In this document: positions 49,127 through 57,026 of the stretch, one piece after another
How positions within the stretch are numbered: position 1 is the stretch's first letter
Layout of the letters: each line of letters opens with the position of its first letter
DNA from: Psychrobacter sp. JCM 18900
Lineage (GTDB): Bacteria; Pseudomonadota; Gammaproteobacteria; Pseudomonadales; Moraxellaceae
NCBI RefSeq assembly: GCF_904846625.1
Contig: NZ_CAJHBL010000008.1
Span: 1 to 64,000, forward strand
Reading direction: 5' to 3'
DNA: 64,000 bases
Notes under the pieces: model-generated
The model's input: the letters and a program-made list of their open reading frames with translations, nothing else
Told to the model about the DNA's origin: nothing
Database searches by the model: none
Program-made: the position numbers and the translations under genes

Positions 49127-49867
49127 ATGACAACACTAAAAAATAAAGTCGCGATTGTAACCGGTTCATCAAAAGGTATCGGCGCGCAAATAGCCTTATC
49201 ACTTGCAGAATCAGGGGCTAAAACCGTCATTAATTATGCAAATGATGACGTAGCAGCCAATGATATCGTAAGCCAGATTAAATCAGCAGGCGGTGAAGCC
49301 ATTGCCGTGCAAGCTGATGTTAGCAATACCAAACAAGTCGAAGCAATGTTCGATGCCACTATCAGCGCGTTTGGTAAGCCAGATATTTTGGTCAATAGCG
49401 CAGGTATAATGATTAATAAACCTATTGCCGAGACCACCGATGAAGACTTTGACCGTATATTTGCTATCAATGTAAAAGGTACGTTTAATACATTGCGTGA
49501 AGCTGCAACTAAACTCAATGACGGTGGCCGTGTGGTAAACCTCTCAAGTACAACCACTCGCATGCTGTTACCTAGTTATGGCACTTACTGTGCGACCAAA
49601 GGTGCAGTCGATCAGCTGACCCGTATATTTGCCAAAGAGGTCGGCGAGCGCAACATCACGGTCAATGCAGTATCTCCCGGCCCTACTGACACTGAGCTAT
49701 TTCATCAAGGTAAGGCGGATGACACGGTAGAGAGACTTGCTAGCATGTCACCGTTTAACCGTATCGGTGAACCAGTTGATATCGCTCGTGTAGTGGCGTT
49801 TTTGGTCAGTGAAGAAGCGGCTTGGGTTACTGGACAAAATATCGGTGCAAACGGCGGTATCGCCTAA
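49127..49867 (+). CDS. SDR-family oxidoreductase (FabG-like)
   Basis: 246-residue short-chain dehydrogenase. The NAD(P) site TGSSKGIGAQIALSLAE (from residue 11) is followed by INYAN and VNSAGIM. The catalytic set is Ser in VVNLSSTTTRM and Tyr-x-x-x-Lys in YGTYCATKGAV. The C-terminus ends AWVTGQNIGANGGIA, normal for classical SDRs. Substrate is unknown; an FabG-like or glucose/ribitol dehydrogenase-like reductase is likely. GGAGA lies eight bases before the ATG; a TTG fifteen bases earlier is unlikely. It sits between two copies of the sodB 3' end and terminator. Confidence 0.88.
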   Translation: MTTLKNKVAIVTGSSKGIGAQIALSLAESGAKTVINYANDDVAANDIVSQIKSAGGEAIAVQADVSNTKQVEAMFDATISAFGKPDILVNSAGIMINKPIAETTDEDFDRIFAINVKGTFNTLREAATKLNDGGRVVNLSSTTTRMLLPSYGTYCATKGAVDQLTRIFAKEVGERNITVNAVSPGPTDTELFHQGKADDTVERLASMSPFNRIGEPVDIARVVAFLVSEEAAWVTGQNIGANGGIA

Positions 49868-49947
49868 TATCGTAATGGCGATGCTCTATCAAAAATATGT
49901 TTTAATCAAATATCAAAATAGAAAGCTACTATAGAAAGTTATCACAA

Positions 49948-49977
49948 AAAAAAGGACACCTCACGGTGTCCTTTTTT
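49948..49977. terminator. Bidirectional terminator, SDR / sodB
   Basis: GGACACC (49954-49960) and GGTGTCC (49965-49971), loop TCAC, extended by AAA/TTT and flanked by A and T runs. It separates two convergent genes. Confidence 0.94.
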
Positions 49978-50002
49978 TAATCAAATACTTAGTCGTTAAA
50001 GA

Positions 50003-50632
50003 TTACTCTTCAACGCCAGCATCTTGACCTTTATATTTTGCGTTTGCGTAGTCCCAGTTCACTAGCTTGTCTAGGAACGTGTCAACATAGTCAGGACGAC
50101 GGTTACGGTAATCTACATAGTACGCGTGTTCCCATACATCACAAGTCAATACCGCTACTTGGTCATGTGCAAGTGGGGTGTCAGCGTTAGCCGTTTTGGC
50201 GATTGACAATTTGCCACCGACTTTATCAGCAACTAGCCATGCCCAACCTGAACCAAACTGAGTCAATGCTGCGTTTTTGAACTCTTCACGGAACTTGTCG
50301 TAGCTACCAAAATCTTCTTCGATTTTTGCTTTTAGATCGCCAGTAGGTTCGCCACCGCCGTTTGTTGGCGTCATGCAGTTCCAGTAGAACGTGTGGTTCC
50401 ATACTTGAGCTGCTTGGTTGAACATACCTTGCTTGCTGTCATCGTTAGCAGTCGCTACGATGATTTCTGGCAATGTTTTGTCTTCTAGACCAGAACCTGG
50501 CAACATGTCTTTTAGCTTGTTTACATAAGCAGCATGGTGCTTGTCATGATGGTACTCTAGCGTTTCGGCACTGATATGTGGCTCTAGTGCGTCTTTTGCA
50601 TATGGTAGGTCTGGTAAAGTAATGTTTGACAT
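50003..50632 (-). CDS. sodB: Superoxide dismutase [Fe]
   Basis: 209-residue iron-type superoxide dismutase that converts superoxide to oxygen and hydrogen peroxide. The four metal ligands are His28, His80 (QVWNHTFYWNC), Asp165 and His169 (LTCDVWEHAYYVDY). The glutamine in AAQVWNHTFYW at the second-sphere position is characteristic of the iron enzyme. No signal peptide, so cytoplasmic. The start ATG (complement of 50630-50632) has AAGGA about ten bases upstream. An older, decayed copy of its 3' end lies at 48870-48938. No Fur box was recognised upstream. Confidence 0.95.
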   Translation of the reverse strand: MSNITLPDLPYAKDALEPHISAETLEYHHDKHHAAYVNKLKDMLPGSGLEDKTLPEIIVATANDDSKQGMFNQAAQVWNHTFYWNCMTPTNGGGEPTGDLKAKIEEDFGSYDKFREEFKNAALTQFGSGWAWLVADKVGGKLSIAKTANADTPLAHDQVAVLTCDVWEHAYYVDYRNRRPDYVDTFLDKLVNWDYANAKYKGQDAGVEE

Positions 50633-51184
50633 AATTATTTTATCCTTGCTGTTTAGCCGTTAGTTTATAAAAACTTGGTTATAGAAACTGAATTTTACGC
50701 TATTTTTACACCGCAAAAAACACTATAAAATAGCGGACTAAATTGGCTGAGTTTATTGTTTGAAATGAACTTTATCGCTTGATACACGGTACTGCTCAAT
50801 ACAATATCACGTATCATTATGAATCCAAAATTAACCTAGCGGTTACTTATTGCTATTATTCTTCGCCAAAAAGCCAAGTCTCTGACTTTATAGACTTTTA
50901 TTAACTTAATATTCACAAGCTATAAGATATAATTCACTGTAGCTTGGTATCTATTATAGCAATAGTGACCAATAATATCAGTTACCAAATGTTATAGCCC
51001 GTACAATCTGTATAGCGATTGGTTATTTATTACGCGGTAACTGCATTCACTCCAAACTCATGCGTTATCATTATTAGCATAACTACTTCAATCGACAAAT
51101 AATTTACCAATTAGCACTACAGAAGATAAATAAAACTTACTCGAATAATAATTTTTCATCATTTTAATATAATGGACTGACTCT
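50633..51184. other. Divergent spacer, sodB / rdgB
   Basis: 552 bp without a gene. AAGTCT (50876-50881) and AGACTT (50892-50897) form a small inverted repeat. I found no Fur- or SoxR-like site. Confidence 0.4.
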
Positions 51185-51838
51185 ATGAGCACCACTGATA
51201 CCTCGTTAACTGTTACCCATCCGACATCTGGCAACCAATGGGTATTGGCTAGCAACAATAAAGGCAAATTGGCTGAGTTTAAACGGCTATTTGCCGAAGC
51301 GAACTTGGACGTGACGATTGTCCCGCAAGGTCAACTCGATATCAAAGACGCCATCGAGGATGGTTTAAGCTTTGTAGAAAACGCCATTATCAAAGCCCGT
51401 CATGCGAGCCGTATCAGTGGACTGCCTGCGATTGCTGATGATTCAGGACTTTGCGTGCCTGTACTAGGTAATGCGCCAGGTATCTACTCTGCTCGCTATG
51501 CTGGTGAGCATGGCAACGATAGTAAAAACAATGCCAAGCTCATCGCTGACTTGCAGCCTATCCGCGCAGCAGAGCCGGATATTCCGATCAAAGGTATGTT
51601 CGTTTGCGTACTGGCAATGGTGCGTCATGCTGATGATCCGTTACCGATTGTCGCCCAAGGATTATGGCATGGCGAAATCTTGGATACGCCACATGGTGAC
51701 GGCGGTTTTGGCTATGATCCACTGTTTTGGTTACCTAACTTGCAAGCCAGTGCGGCTAGTCTGAGCGCTGCTGATAAAAACAGTATCAGCCATCGTGGTC
51801 AGGCAATCCAGCAGCTATTGGCGCAGCTACCTTTATAA
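51185..51838 (+). CDS. rdgB: XTP/dITP diphosphatase
   Basis: 217-residue Ham1/RdgB pyrophosphatase that removes ITP, dITP and XTP from the nucleotide pool. Landmarks: VLASNNKGKLAEFKRLFAEA near residue 20, GLSFVENAIIKARHAS, GLPAIADDSGLCVPVLGNAPGIYSARYAGE, HGDGGFGYDPLFWLP and KNSISHRGQAIQQL. The N-terminal 17 residues are extra. It is a single gene on the plus strand. Confidence 0.95.
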   Translation: MSTTDTSLTVTHPTSGNQWVLASNNKGKLAEFKRLFAEANLDVTIVPQGQLDIKDAIEDGLSFVENAIIKARHASRISGLPAIADDSGLCVPVLGNAPGIYSARYAGEHGNDSKNNAKLIADLQPIRAAEPDIPIKGMFVCVLAMVRHADDPLPIVAQGLWHGEILDTPHGDGGFGYDPLFWLPNLQASAASLSAADKNSISHRGQAIQQLLAQLPL

Positions 51839-52362
51839 GTACCTTATAGCTATTCTATCTATAAGCGCACTTGATACTCATAATGCGCTTGCAACCTTAT
51901 CGCTGTTTCTTGTCCGTTATCTAATTTATTGATTATGAATATGGCTAAATTTTTATATAAAATTAAGCCATATAAGAGCAAGCAACATAAGGAAACATGC
52001 CATCAAAGAGATAATTTTTACTTTAATAAACAGATAGATTATACTGTTCTACTTTTAAAATTTTGTTGAAATCCGTTATTTGGCTGTATAATTCACCAAA
52101 AAGCGTTATTATGCGGTGCATTAACGGTTTATTATCGATATTTGATAGCATGGACAACCTCAGCAGGTTCACCTTTTAGTATCAGCGGCGATTGCTACTG
52201 GCACTAAATTTGACGTTGTGCGCTATCGCTATCCCCTATTTATTTCAACGGCAGCCCGTCGTACATGCCCGTAATTTGAGGCGCGGTCTGTCTATTACAA
52301 TTTAACCCTAAGTACTATTTCATTAATCAAACGTACTACTTAATCCTAAAGGTGTAATTAAT
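51839..52362. other. Spacer rdgB / tig with large palindrome
   Basis: 524 bp without a gene. A 35-bp imperfect palindrome at 51939-51973 has arms ATATGGCT and AGCCATAT with further AT pairing inside (one internal mismatch). A weaker stem AAGCGCA (51863-51869) with TGCGCTT (51884-51890) may end rdgB but lacks a T run. The part nearer tig is GC-richer (about 52150-52290) and may hold its promoter. Confidence 0.45.
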
Positions 52363-53706
52363 ATGGCTACAGATTTACAAGTCACAACCAACAAGCTATC
52401 TAATAAAGAAACCCAGCTAACGGTTAAAGTGCCCGTTGAAAAAATTCAAAACAAAGTTGAAGGCCGTATTCGCCAAGTTGCGAAAACTGCCAAGATTGAC
52501 GGTTTCCGTAAAGGTAACGTCCCTATGTCACACATCCGCTCTCAGTACGGTGCTGGCATTCAACAAGAAGTTATCAACGATGTCATCCGTGATACTGTAT
52601 TTGAAGCGATCAAATCTGAAGACATCCGCGCTGTTGGCATGCCTAACATCGACGACGTAAAACTTGAAGACGATTTCTTGGTATATCAAGCCACTGTTGA
52701 AATCTTCCCAGAAGTTGACGTACAAGGTATCGATGAGATCGAAGTTGAGCGTCACACTGCACAAGTCAGTGAAGAAGACGTTGACACCATGATCGAAAAC
52801 CTACAAAAGCAACGTGAAGAATTCGTTGAGAAAAAGGGCATGGCTGCGAAAGACAACCAAGTGACTTTTGACTTTGAAGGCTCTATCGACGGCGAAAAAT
52901 TCGAAGGCGGCTCTGCTGAAGACTTCAAATTGGTTATCGGTAGCAACCAAATGATTCCAGGTTTTGAAGCTGGTATTAAAGGCATGAAAGCTGGCGAAGA
53001 AAAAACTATCGACGTCACTTTCCCAGAAGATTACCAAGCTGAGAACCTAGCTGGTAAAGAAGCTCAGTTCAAAATCAACGTAAAACTGGTTGAAAAATCT
53101 AAGCTACCTGAAATTGATGATGCGTTCCTAGAGCTATTCGGCGTAAAAGAAGGCGGCGTTGAGAAATTGAAAGAAGACGTACGCAAAAACATGGAACGCG
53201 AAATCAAAAACGCTGCGCGTAGCCAAGTTAAGCAAGCGACTTTTGACGCATTGCTAGAAAAGAATGAGTTTGACGTACCAAACGCGATGCTAGAGCAAGA
53301 AATCGAGCGTCAACGCAACATGATGATGCAACGTTTTTCTCAGCAGTTCGGTGCGAATGCTGATAGCTTCGATAAAGACATGCTGCCAAATGAGCTATTT
53401 GAAGAGCAAGCGCTACGTGCTGCCCGTCTTGGCATCATCGTTGCCCGTGTTATCGATACCAAAGGCTTAGAAGTAGATCAAGAGCGTGTAGAAACCTTCA
53501 TCAAAGAAGCCGCTGAAAACTACGAAGATCCAGCAGAAGTTATCGAGTACTACACCAATGACAAGCAGCAGCGCGCTAACATTGAGTCTGTTGTACTAGA
53601 AGACCAAGTAGTAGATTACTTGATCGCACAAGGTAAAGTAACTGACAAAGAAGTTAGCTACCAAGACTTGCTAGCTGCTCAGCAACAACAGCAGCAAGCA
53701 ATGTAA
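52363..53706 (+). CDS. tig: Trigger factor
   Basis: 447-residue ribosome-bound chaperone and peptidyl-prolyl isomerase. The N-terminal ribosome-binding domain holds the loop [12 protein letters not shown] (signature GFRxGxxP). A central FKBP-type PPIase domain (about 165-250) has [19 protein letters not shown] and [21 protein letters not shown] long helical C-terminal domain follows. The protein ends in a glutamine-rich tail ([10 protein letters not shown]). AAAGGTG precedes the ATG. It lies upstream of a strong terminator; the tig-clpP-clpX order seen in many bacteria is interrupted here by the urease operon on the opposite strand. Confidence 0.97.
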   Translation: MATDLQVTTNKLSNKETQLTVKVPVEKIQNKVEGRIRQVAKTAKIDGFRKGNVPMSHIRSQYGAGIQQEVINDVIRDTVFEAIKSEDIRAVGMPNIDDVKLEDDFLVYQATVEIFPEVDVQGIDEIEVERHTAQVSEEDVDTMIENLQKQREEFVEKKGMAAKDNQVTFDFEGSIDGEKFEGGSAEDFKLVIGSNQMIPGFEAGIKGMKAGEEKTIDVTFPEDYQAENLAGKEAQFKINVKLVEKSKLPEIDDAFLELFGVKEGGVEKLKEDVRKNMEREIKNAARSQVKQATFDALLEKNEFDVPNAMLEQEIERQRNMMMQRFSQQFGANADSFDKDMLPNELFEEQALRAARLGIIVARVIDTKGLEVDQERVETFIKEAAENYEDPAEVIEYYTNDKQQRANIESVVLEDQVVDYLIAQGKVTDKEVSYQDLLAAQQQQQQAM

Positions 53707-53760
53707 TTGATACGACAAGCTGTCTTTTTAGATATGCTGTAGTCGGTTATCAAAACTAAA

Positions 53761-53798
53761 ATGCGCCCCCGACCTTTTGATCGGGGGCGCATTTTTTA
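53761..53798. terminator. Terminator after tig
   Basis: ATGCGCCCCCGA (53761-53772) and TCGGGGGCGCAT (53781-53792) form a perfect 12-bp GC-rich stem with an 8-nt loop and T run. The A-rich left flank lets it also end the convergent urease operon. Confidence 0.95.
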
Positions 53799-53826
53799 TG
53801 GCGTTCGTTAACTAGATAAAATCAGC

Positions 53827-53886
53827 TACAACTATCGACTTTACAAACATCGAACCTACAAACATCGAATCTACAAGCATCGTACT
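53827..53886. repeat. Four tandem 15-bp repeats
   Basis: Four consecutive 15-bp units starting at 53827, 53842, 53857 and 53872, each of the form TACAANYATCGNNYY (for example TACAAACATCGAACC then TACAAACATCGAATC). They lie between the tig terminator and the hupE stop. No coding role. Confidence 0.75.
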
Positions 53887-53891
53887 TGTAC

Positions 53892-53909
53892 TATAAAGCG
53901 CGCTTTATA
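53892..53909. repeat. 18-bp perfect palindrome over the hupE stop
   Basis: TATAAAGCGCGCTTTATA is an uninterrupted 9+9 palindrome containing the stop codon of hupE (53905-53907 on the minus strand). It may stabilise the 3' end or bind a dimeric protein; neither is shown. Confidence 0.65.
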
Positions 53910-54657
53910 CCAAAACGGGTGCGAATACGGCGCTCAATCCTAGCAGTACCAGCCCGCGCTGCAACCACAAGCTATCACTAAAGCGTTGCTGCAACTGCTG
54001 ACTAATCAGCGTACCAACTGCATATAGCGCTAGCATCGTGACCATCATCCCTGCATAAAATCCCAGCTGACCACTCACGCCAGCATTTGCTGGTACTTCC
54101 AGCGCATGTGCCATGCCATGAAAGACGGCCAAACCACCAAAACCAAACAATGACACCTGCTGAATGCTTGGCGTGCGTGCTGTATGAGTCTGCGCAGAGA
54201 ATGCCTCTTGTCTACTTTTTTGGCTCATCAAGACCATAGCCAATACGACCACCGACAGTGATATCGCCACTTCAATTAGCCCAGATGATGCAGCAAATGC
54301 GATACCGCCAATCAGTACGCCAGCCGTGCCCAATATCGCGCCTAATGACAACCCTGCCGTCAATGACATCATGCCTAAGCGCTGCTTTTGTAGACCATAA
54401 AACAACATGCCCATGCCGACTGCCAAAAACAAATGATCAAGGCCAGTTACTGGATGCATCAGTCCTGCTTGCAACGTACCCAAAAACGATGGCGCTTGCG
54501 CGGTAGTCGAGTGAATATGACCTGAATGCGCCTGCGTCAATGACGGTAGCATTAATGAGGTCATCATCACAGCCGAACCAGACACGATATGACGAGCTGA
54601 GAACGCTGGTGAAAAGCGAGAGTTTTCGGTGTTGAGATCCTTTGTACACTGTGTCAT
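53905..54657 (-). CDS. HupE/UreJ family nickel permease
   Basis: 250-residue integral membrane protein of the HupE/UreJ family, secondary nickel (or cobalt) carriers that feed urease or hydrogenase. An N-terminal export signal is likely (SAVMMTSLMLPSLTQAHSGH). The family signature HPVTGLDHLFLAVGMGMLFY is followed by about six hydrophobic segments, with a further histidine in VFHGMAHALEVP, which resembles the second metal motif. It is the last gene of the urease operon, 50 bp after ureG, which supports a nickel-import role. AGGA is seen before the ATG. Confidence 0.9.
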   Translation of the reverse strand: MTQCTKDLNTENSRFSPAFSARHIVSGSAVMMTSLMLPSLTQAHSGHIHSTTAQAPSFLGTLQAGLMHPVTGLDHLFLAVGMGMLFYGLQKQRLGMMSLTAGLSLGAILGTAGVLIGGIAFAASSGLIEVAISLSVVVLAMVLMSQKSRQEAFSAQTHTARTPSIQQVSLFGFGGLAVFHGMAHALEVPANAGVSGQLGFYAGMMVTMLALYAVGTLISQQLQQRFSDSLWLQRGLVLLGLSAVFAPVLV

Positions 54658-54707
54658 GCGGTTTTTCCTTATTCTTTATATTTTAATGGTAAAAGCTCAT
54701 CTGCTCT

Positions 54708-55397
54708 CTAGGCAAGCATGCCATGTTCTTTTATAAAGGCAATAATCTCATTTAGCCCATCACCTGTTTTCATATTGCTAAATACAAAAGGTTTGTCGCC
54801 ACGCATTTTTTTGGCATCGCGTTCCATCACTTCAAGCGACGCACCAACCATTGGTGCAAGGTCGGTCTTATTGATAATCAACAAATCAGACTTGGTAATG
54901 CCAGGGCCGCCCTTACGAGGTATCTTATCGCCTGCAGAGACATCAATGACGTACAAGGTTAAGTCAGACAGCTCTGGACTAAACGTTGCGGCTAGATTGT
55001 CGCCACCTGACTCAATGATAATCAACTCCAACCCTTCAAAAGTCGCTTGTAGCTCAGCAATCGCAGTCAGATTAATAGAAGCATCTTCGCGAATAGCTGT
55101 ATGCGGACAGCCGCCCGTCTCTACACCGCGGATACGCTCAGCGGGCATAGCATCATTGCGGGTCAAAAACTCTGAATCTTCTTTGGTATAGATGTCATTG
55201 GTCACCACTGCCATATTGACCGTATCACGCAGGTTTTGGCATAGTCTTAATGTCAAAGCAGTCTTACCACTACCAACTGGACCACCAATACCAAGGCGTA
55301 AGCACGATAAGGCAGAAGACGGTTTCTGGCTGTCGCTATCAGTCTGTAGGTCTGATGCAGCGTGAGAATTTTTTGTTTTGAGCGGAGTTAGAGACAT
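54708..55397 (-). CDS. ureG: Urease accessory GTPase UreG
   Basis: 229-residue SIMIBI-class GTPase that, with UreD, UreF and UreE, drives nickel insertion into urease. The P-loop [15 protein letters not shown] is near residue 40, the nickel-binding Cys-Pro-His is at residues 97-99 ([17 protein letters not shown]), and base recognition is in [11 protein letters not shown]. The first 30 residues are a Ser/Lys-rich extension beyond the usual UreG start. AGGA sits before the ATG. It is 57 bp after ureF in the operon. Confidence 0.96.
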   Translation of the reverse strand: MSLTPLKTKNSHAASDLQTDSDSQKPSSALSCLRLGIGGPVGSGKTALTLRLCQNLRDTVNMAVVTNDIYTKEDSEFLTRNDAMPAERIRGVETGGCPHTAIREDASINLTAIAELQATFEGLELIIIESGGDNLAATFSPELSDLTLYVIDVSAGDKIPRKGGPGITKSDLLIINKTDLAPMVGASLEVMERDAKKMRGDKPFVFSNMKTGDGLNEIIAFIKEHGMLA

Positions 55398-55454
55398 ATT
55401 AATTTCCTAAAACAGTTTGTATATTAATAAGTATAAATAGAAATAAAGGTACAG

Positions 55455-56249
55455 TTATGAGCGGAACAACCGACTGTATTGCTCCTCGTGCATACTTGAG
55501 AGAATAGCCAAATTGGGCAAGTTATTAGAGATACTAAATGATTCATAGAGGTCTTGACATAGCTGCTGACAGTCCGACTCTTCACTCTTATTTAAGGTAT
55601 CCATAGTATTTATCGATGTGATTAAAGCATCGAAAGCCTGTTGCACATCATCGCTTAGAGCTTCGACCTGAGCACCCAGATCGCTTTGCAATTGCCACAG
55701 AATACGCTGACCTGCCATTTGTCCTAGCGGCACTGTCTTGACAGCGGCGAGCACCATATTCTCTAATTGCGCAAATCCATAAGTAGTCATCGACTGCGCT
55801 AGTGGCAGTTGCCAATGCTGAGCAACATGAGCAAATAGCGGTAAAAACCCATCTTCAGGTATTTCGGCCGGTATGCCAAGACTCAGGACTTCGTTGAGCC
55901 AAGACACCATTGCCTGTGCCAATTGCTGCGACTCCAGTACAAACTCTTTACTCTCGAGACCAGCATGATAATCATGTGCCAGATTTGCCGCTAGCGCTTC
56001 ATGACCTTGGCTGAGCGCGCACATTATTAGCCCTAATACGGGCAACTCGTAGCCAATCACTGCAAGCGCTAGATAGTCCTGCATAAATGTAAGCGTACTG
56101 GCTTCATCAGAGACAACCCCTGACTCAATAGCTGACTCCACACCTTGCGAATAGGTATAACTACCAATCGGCAAATTGCTCGATGCCAGCATCAGTAGCT
56201 GTCCAAGTTGGGCAGATTGAGTAGGCTGAGCACCGGTATTAACCATCAT
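55455..56249 (-). CDS. ureF: Urease accessory protein UreF
   Basis: 264-residue all-helical accessory protein that bridges UreD and UreG and acts in nickel delivery. Typical parts are LLMLASSNLPIGSYTYSQGVES near the start, the helix ending in a long acidic stretch, LVSWLNE-type loop in AMVSWLNEVLSLGIPAEIP, and HEEQYSRLFRS at the end. It overlaps the end of ureE (start 56249, ureE stop 56239), indicating translational coupling. Two consecutive ATG codons begin the gene. Confidence 0.92.
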   Translation of the reverse strand: MMVNTGAQPTQSAQLGQLLMLASSNLPIGSYTYSQGVESAIESGVVSDEASTLTFMQDYLALAVIGYELPVLGLIMCALSQGHEALAANLAHDYHAGLESKEFVLESQQLAQAMVSWLNEVLSLGIPAEIPEDGFLPLFAHVAQHWQLPLAQSMTTYGFAQLENMVLAAVKTVPLGQMAGQRILWQLQSDLGAQVEALSDDVQQAFDALITSINTMDTLNKSEESDCQQLCQDLYESFSISNNLPNLAILSSMHEEQYSRLFRS

Positions 56250-56865
56250 TTGAATGACCTACAGGCGCATCATGATGACTATAACTATGTTGATGTCCGT
56301 GGCTGTGGCTATGGTCATGACTTTCCTTATGACTATGAGAGTCACTATGTGCATGTGAGTGAGAGTGGCCATGCGCATGCCCTTGGCCCGTTTGATAAGC
56401 GCCTGTCTCAGGCTCAAATGGCACTGACGTAGACTCGATATGTAAACCAAGATTTTCTAGCATTTGAGCGAGCACATGATCGTTTTCAAAATATAGCGCA
56501 TAGCCTGCATTACCCTGATCAAAACTGTGGTCAAACATCAATGGCACATGACGATTGCCCAAATGATAAGCGCCTTTCATTAGTAGAAAATCATTAGCAG
56601 CCGTCACCTTAGTCACCGCTTGTGGCTTGGCGATAACTTGCATCAACTCCCCTGATTCATTGATAAGGACATCATCACCTTTTAATCCGCCTGTACGAGG
56701 CAGATCGACACCAATCGCCTCGCCTGAAACAGTAATCGCTCTAAAGCGGGAATGCTGACGAGTATCAAAGTCTAACAGTAGATAATCATCGGCTTGATAC
56801 TGTTCTGCCAATTGTGCTTTTTGGATATCGCTAAGCGTACTTAAACGGGTATTAAATATTTTCAT
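56239..56865 (-). CDS. ureE: Urease accessory metallochaperone UreE
   Basis: 208-residue nickel-binding chaperone that hands nickel to UreG. The body has the UreE fold (residues about 1-75 and 80-150, with YHLGNRHVPLMFDHS and the likely metal-site histidines). The C-terminus from about residue 160 is strongly histidine-rich (about 17 His in the last 47 residues, in HxH and HSH units), longer than in many UreE proteins and fit to buffer several metal ions. I use the ATG at 56865 with AGAGA upstream; a TTG nine codons earlier is also open. Confidence 0.93.
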   Translation of the reverse strand: MKIFNTRLSTLSDIQKAQLAEQYQADDYLLLDFDTRQHSRFRAITVSGEAIGVDLPRTGGLKGDDVLINESGELMQVIAKPQAVTKVTAANDFLLMKGAYHLGNRHVPLMFDHSFDQGNAGYALYFENDHVLAQMLENLGLHIESTSVPFEPETGAYQTGQGHAHGHSHSHAHSDSHSHKESHDHSHSHGHQHSYSHHDAPVGHSNDG

Positions 56866-57026
56866 TATTATTCTCTGGCTGTTGTTGCTCAAACTATTGT
56901 CAATAGTATTGATGGTAAAAGTATTAGGAATAAAGACGCGATCTCACTCAAGAAACCAACTGACTATTGGTGTACATAGTTTATGGCTCACTGTCCTAGA
57001 GCTCTTATAAACGTATATCATAAGCT

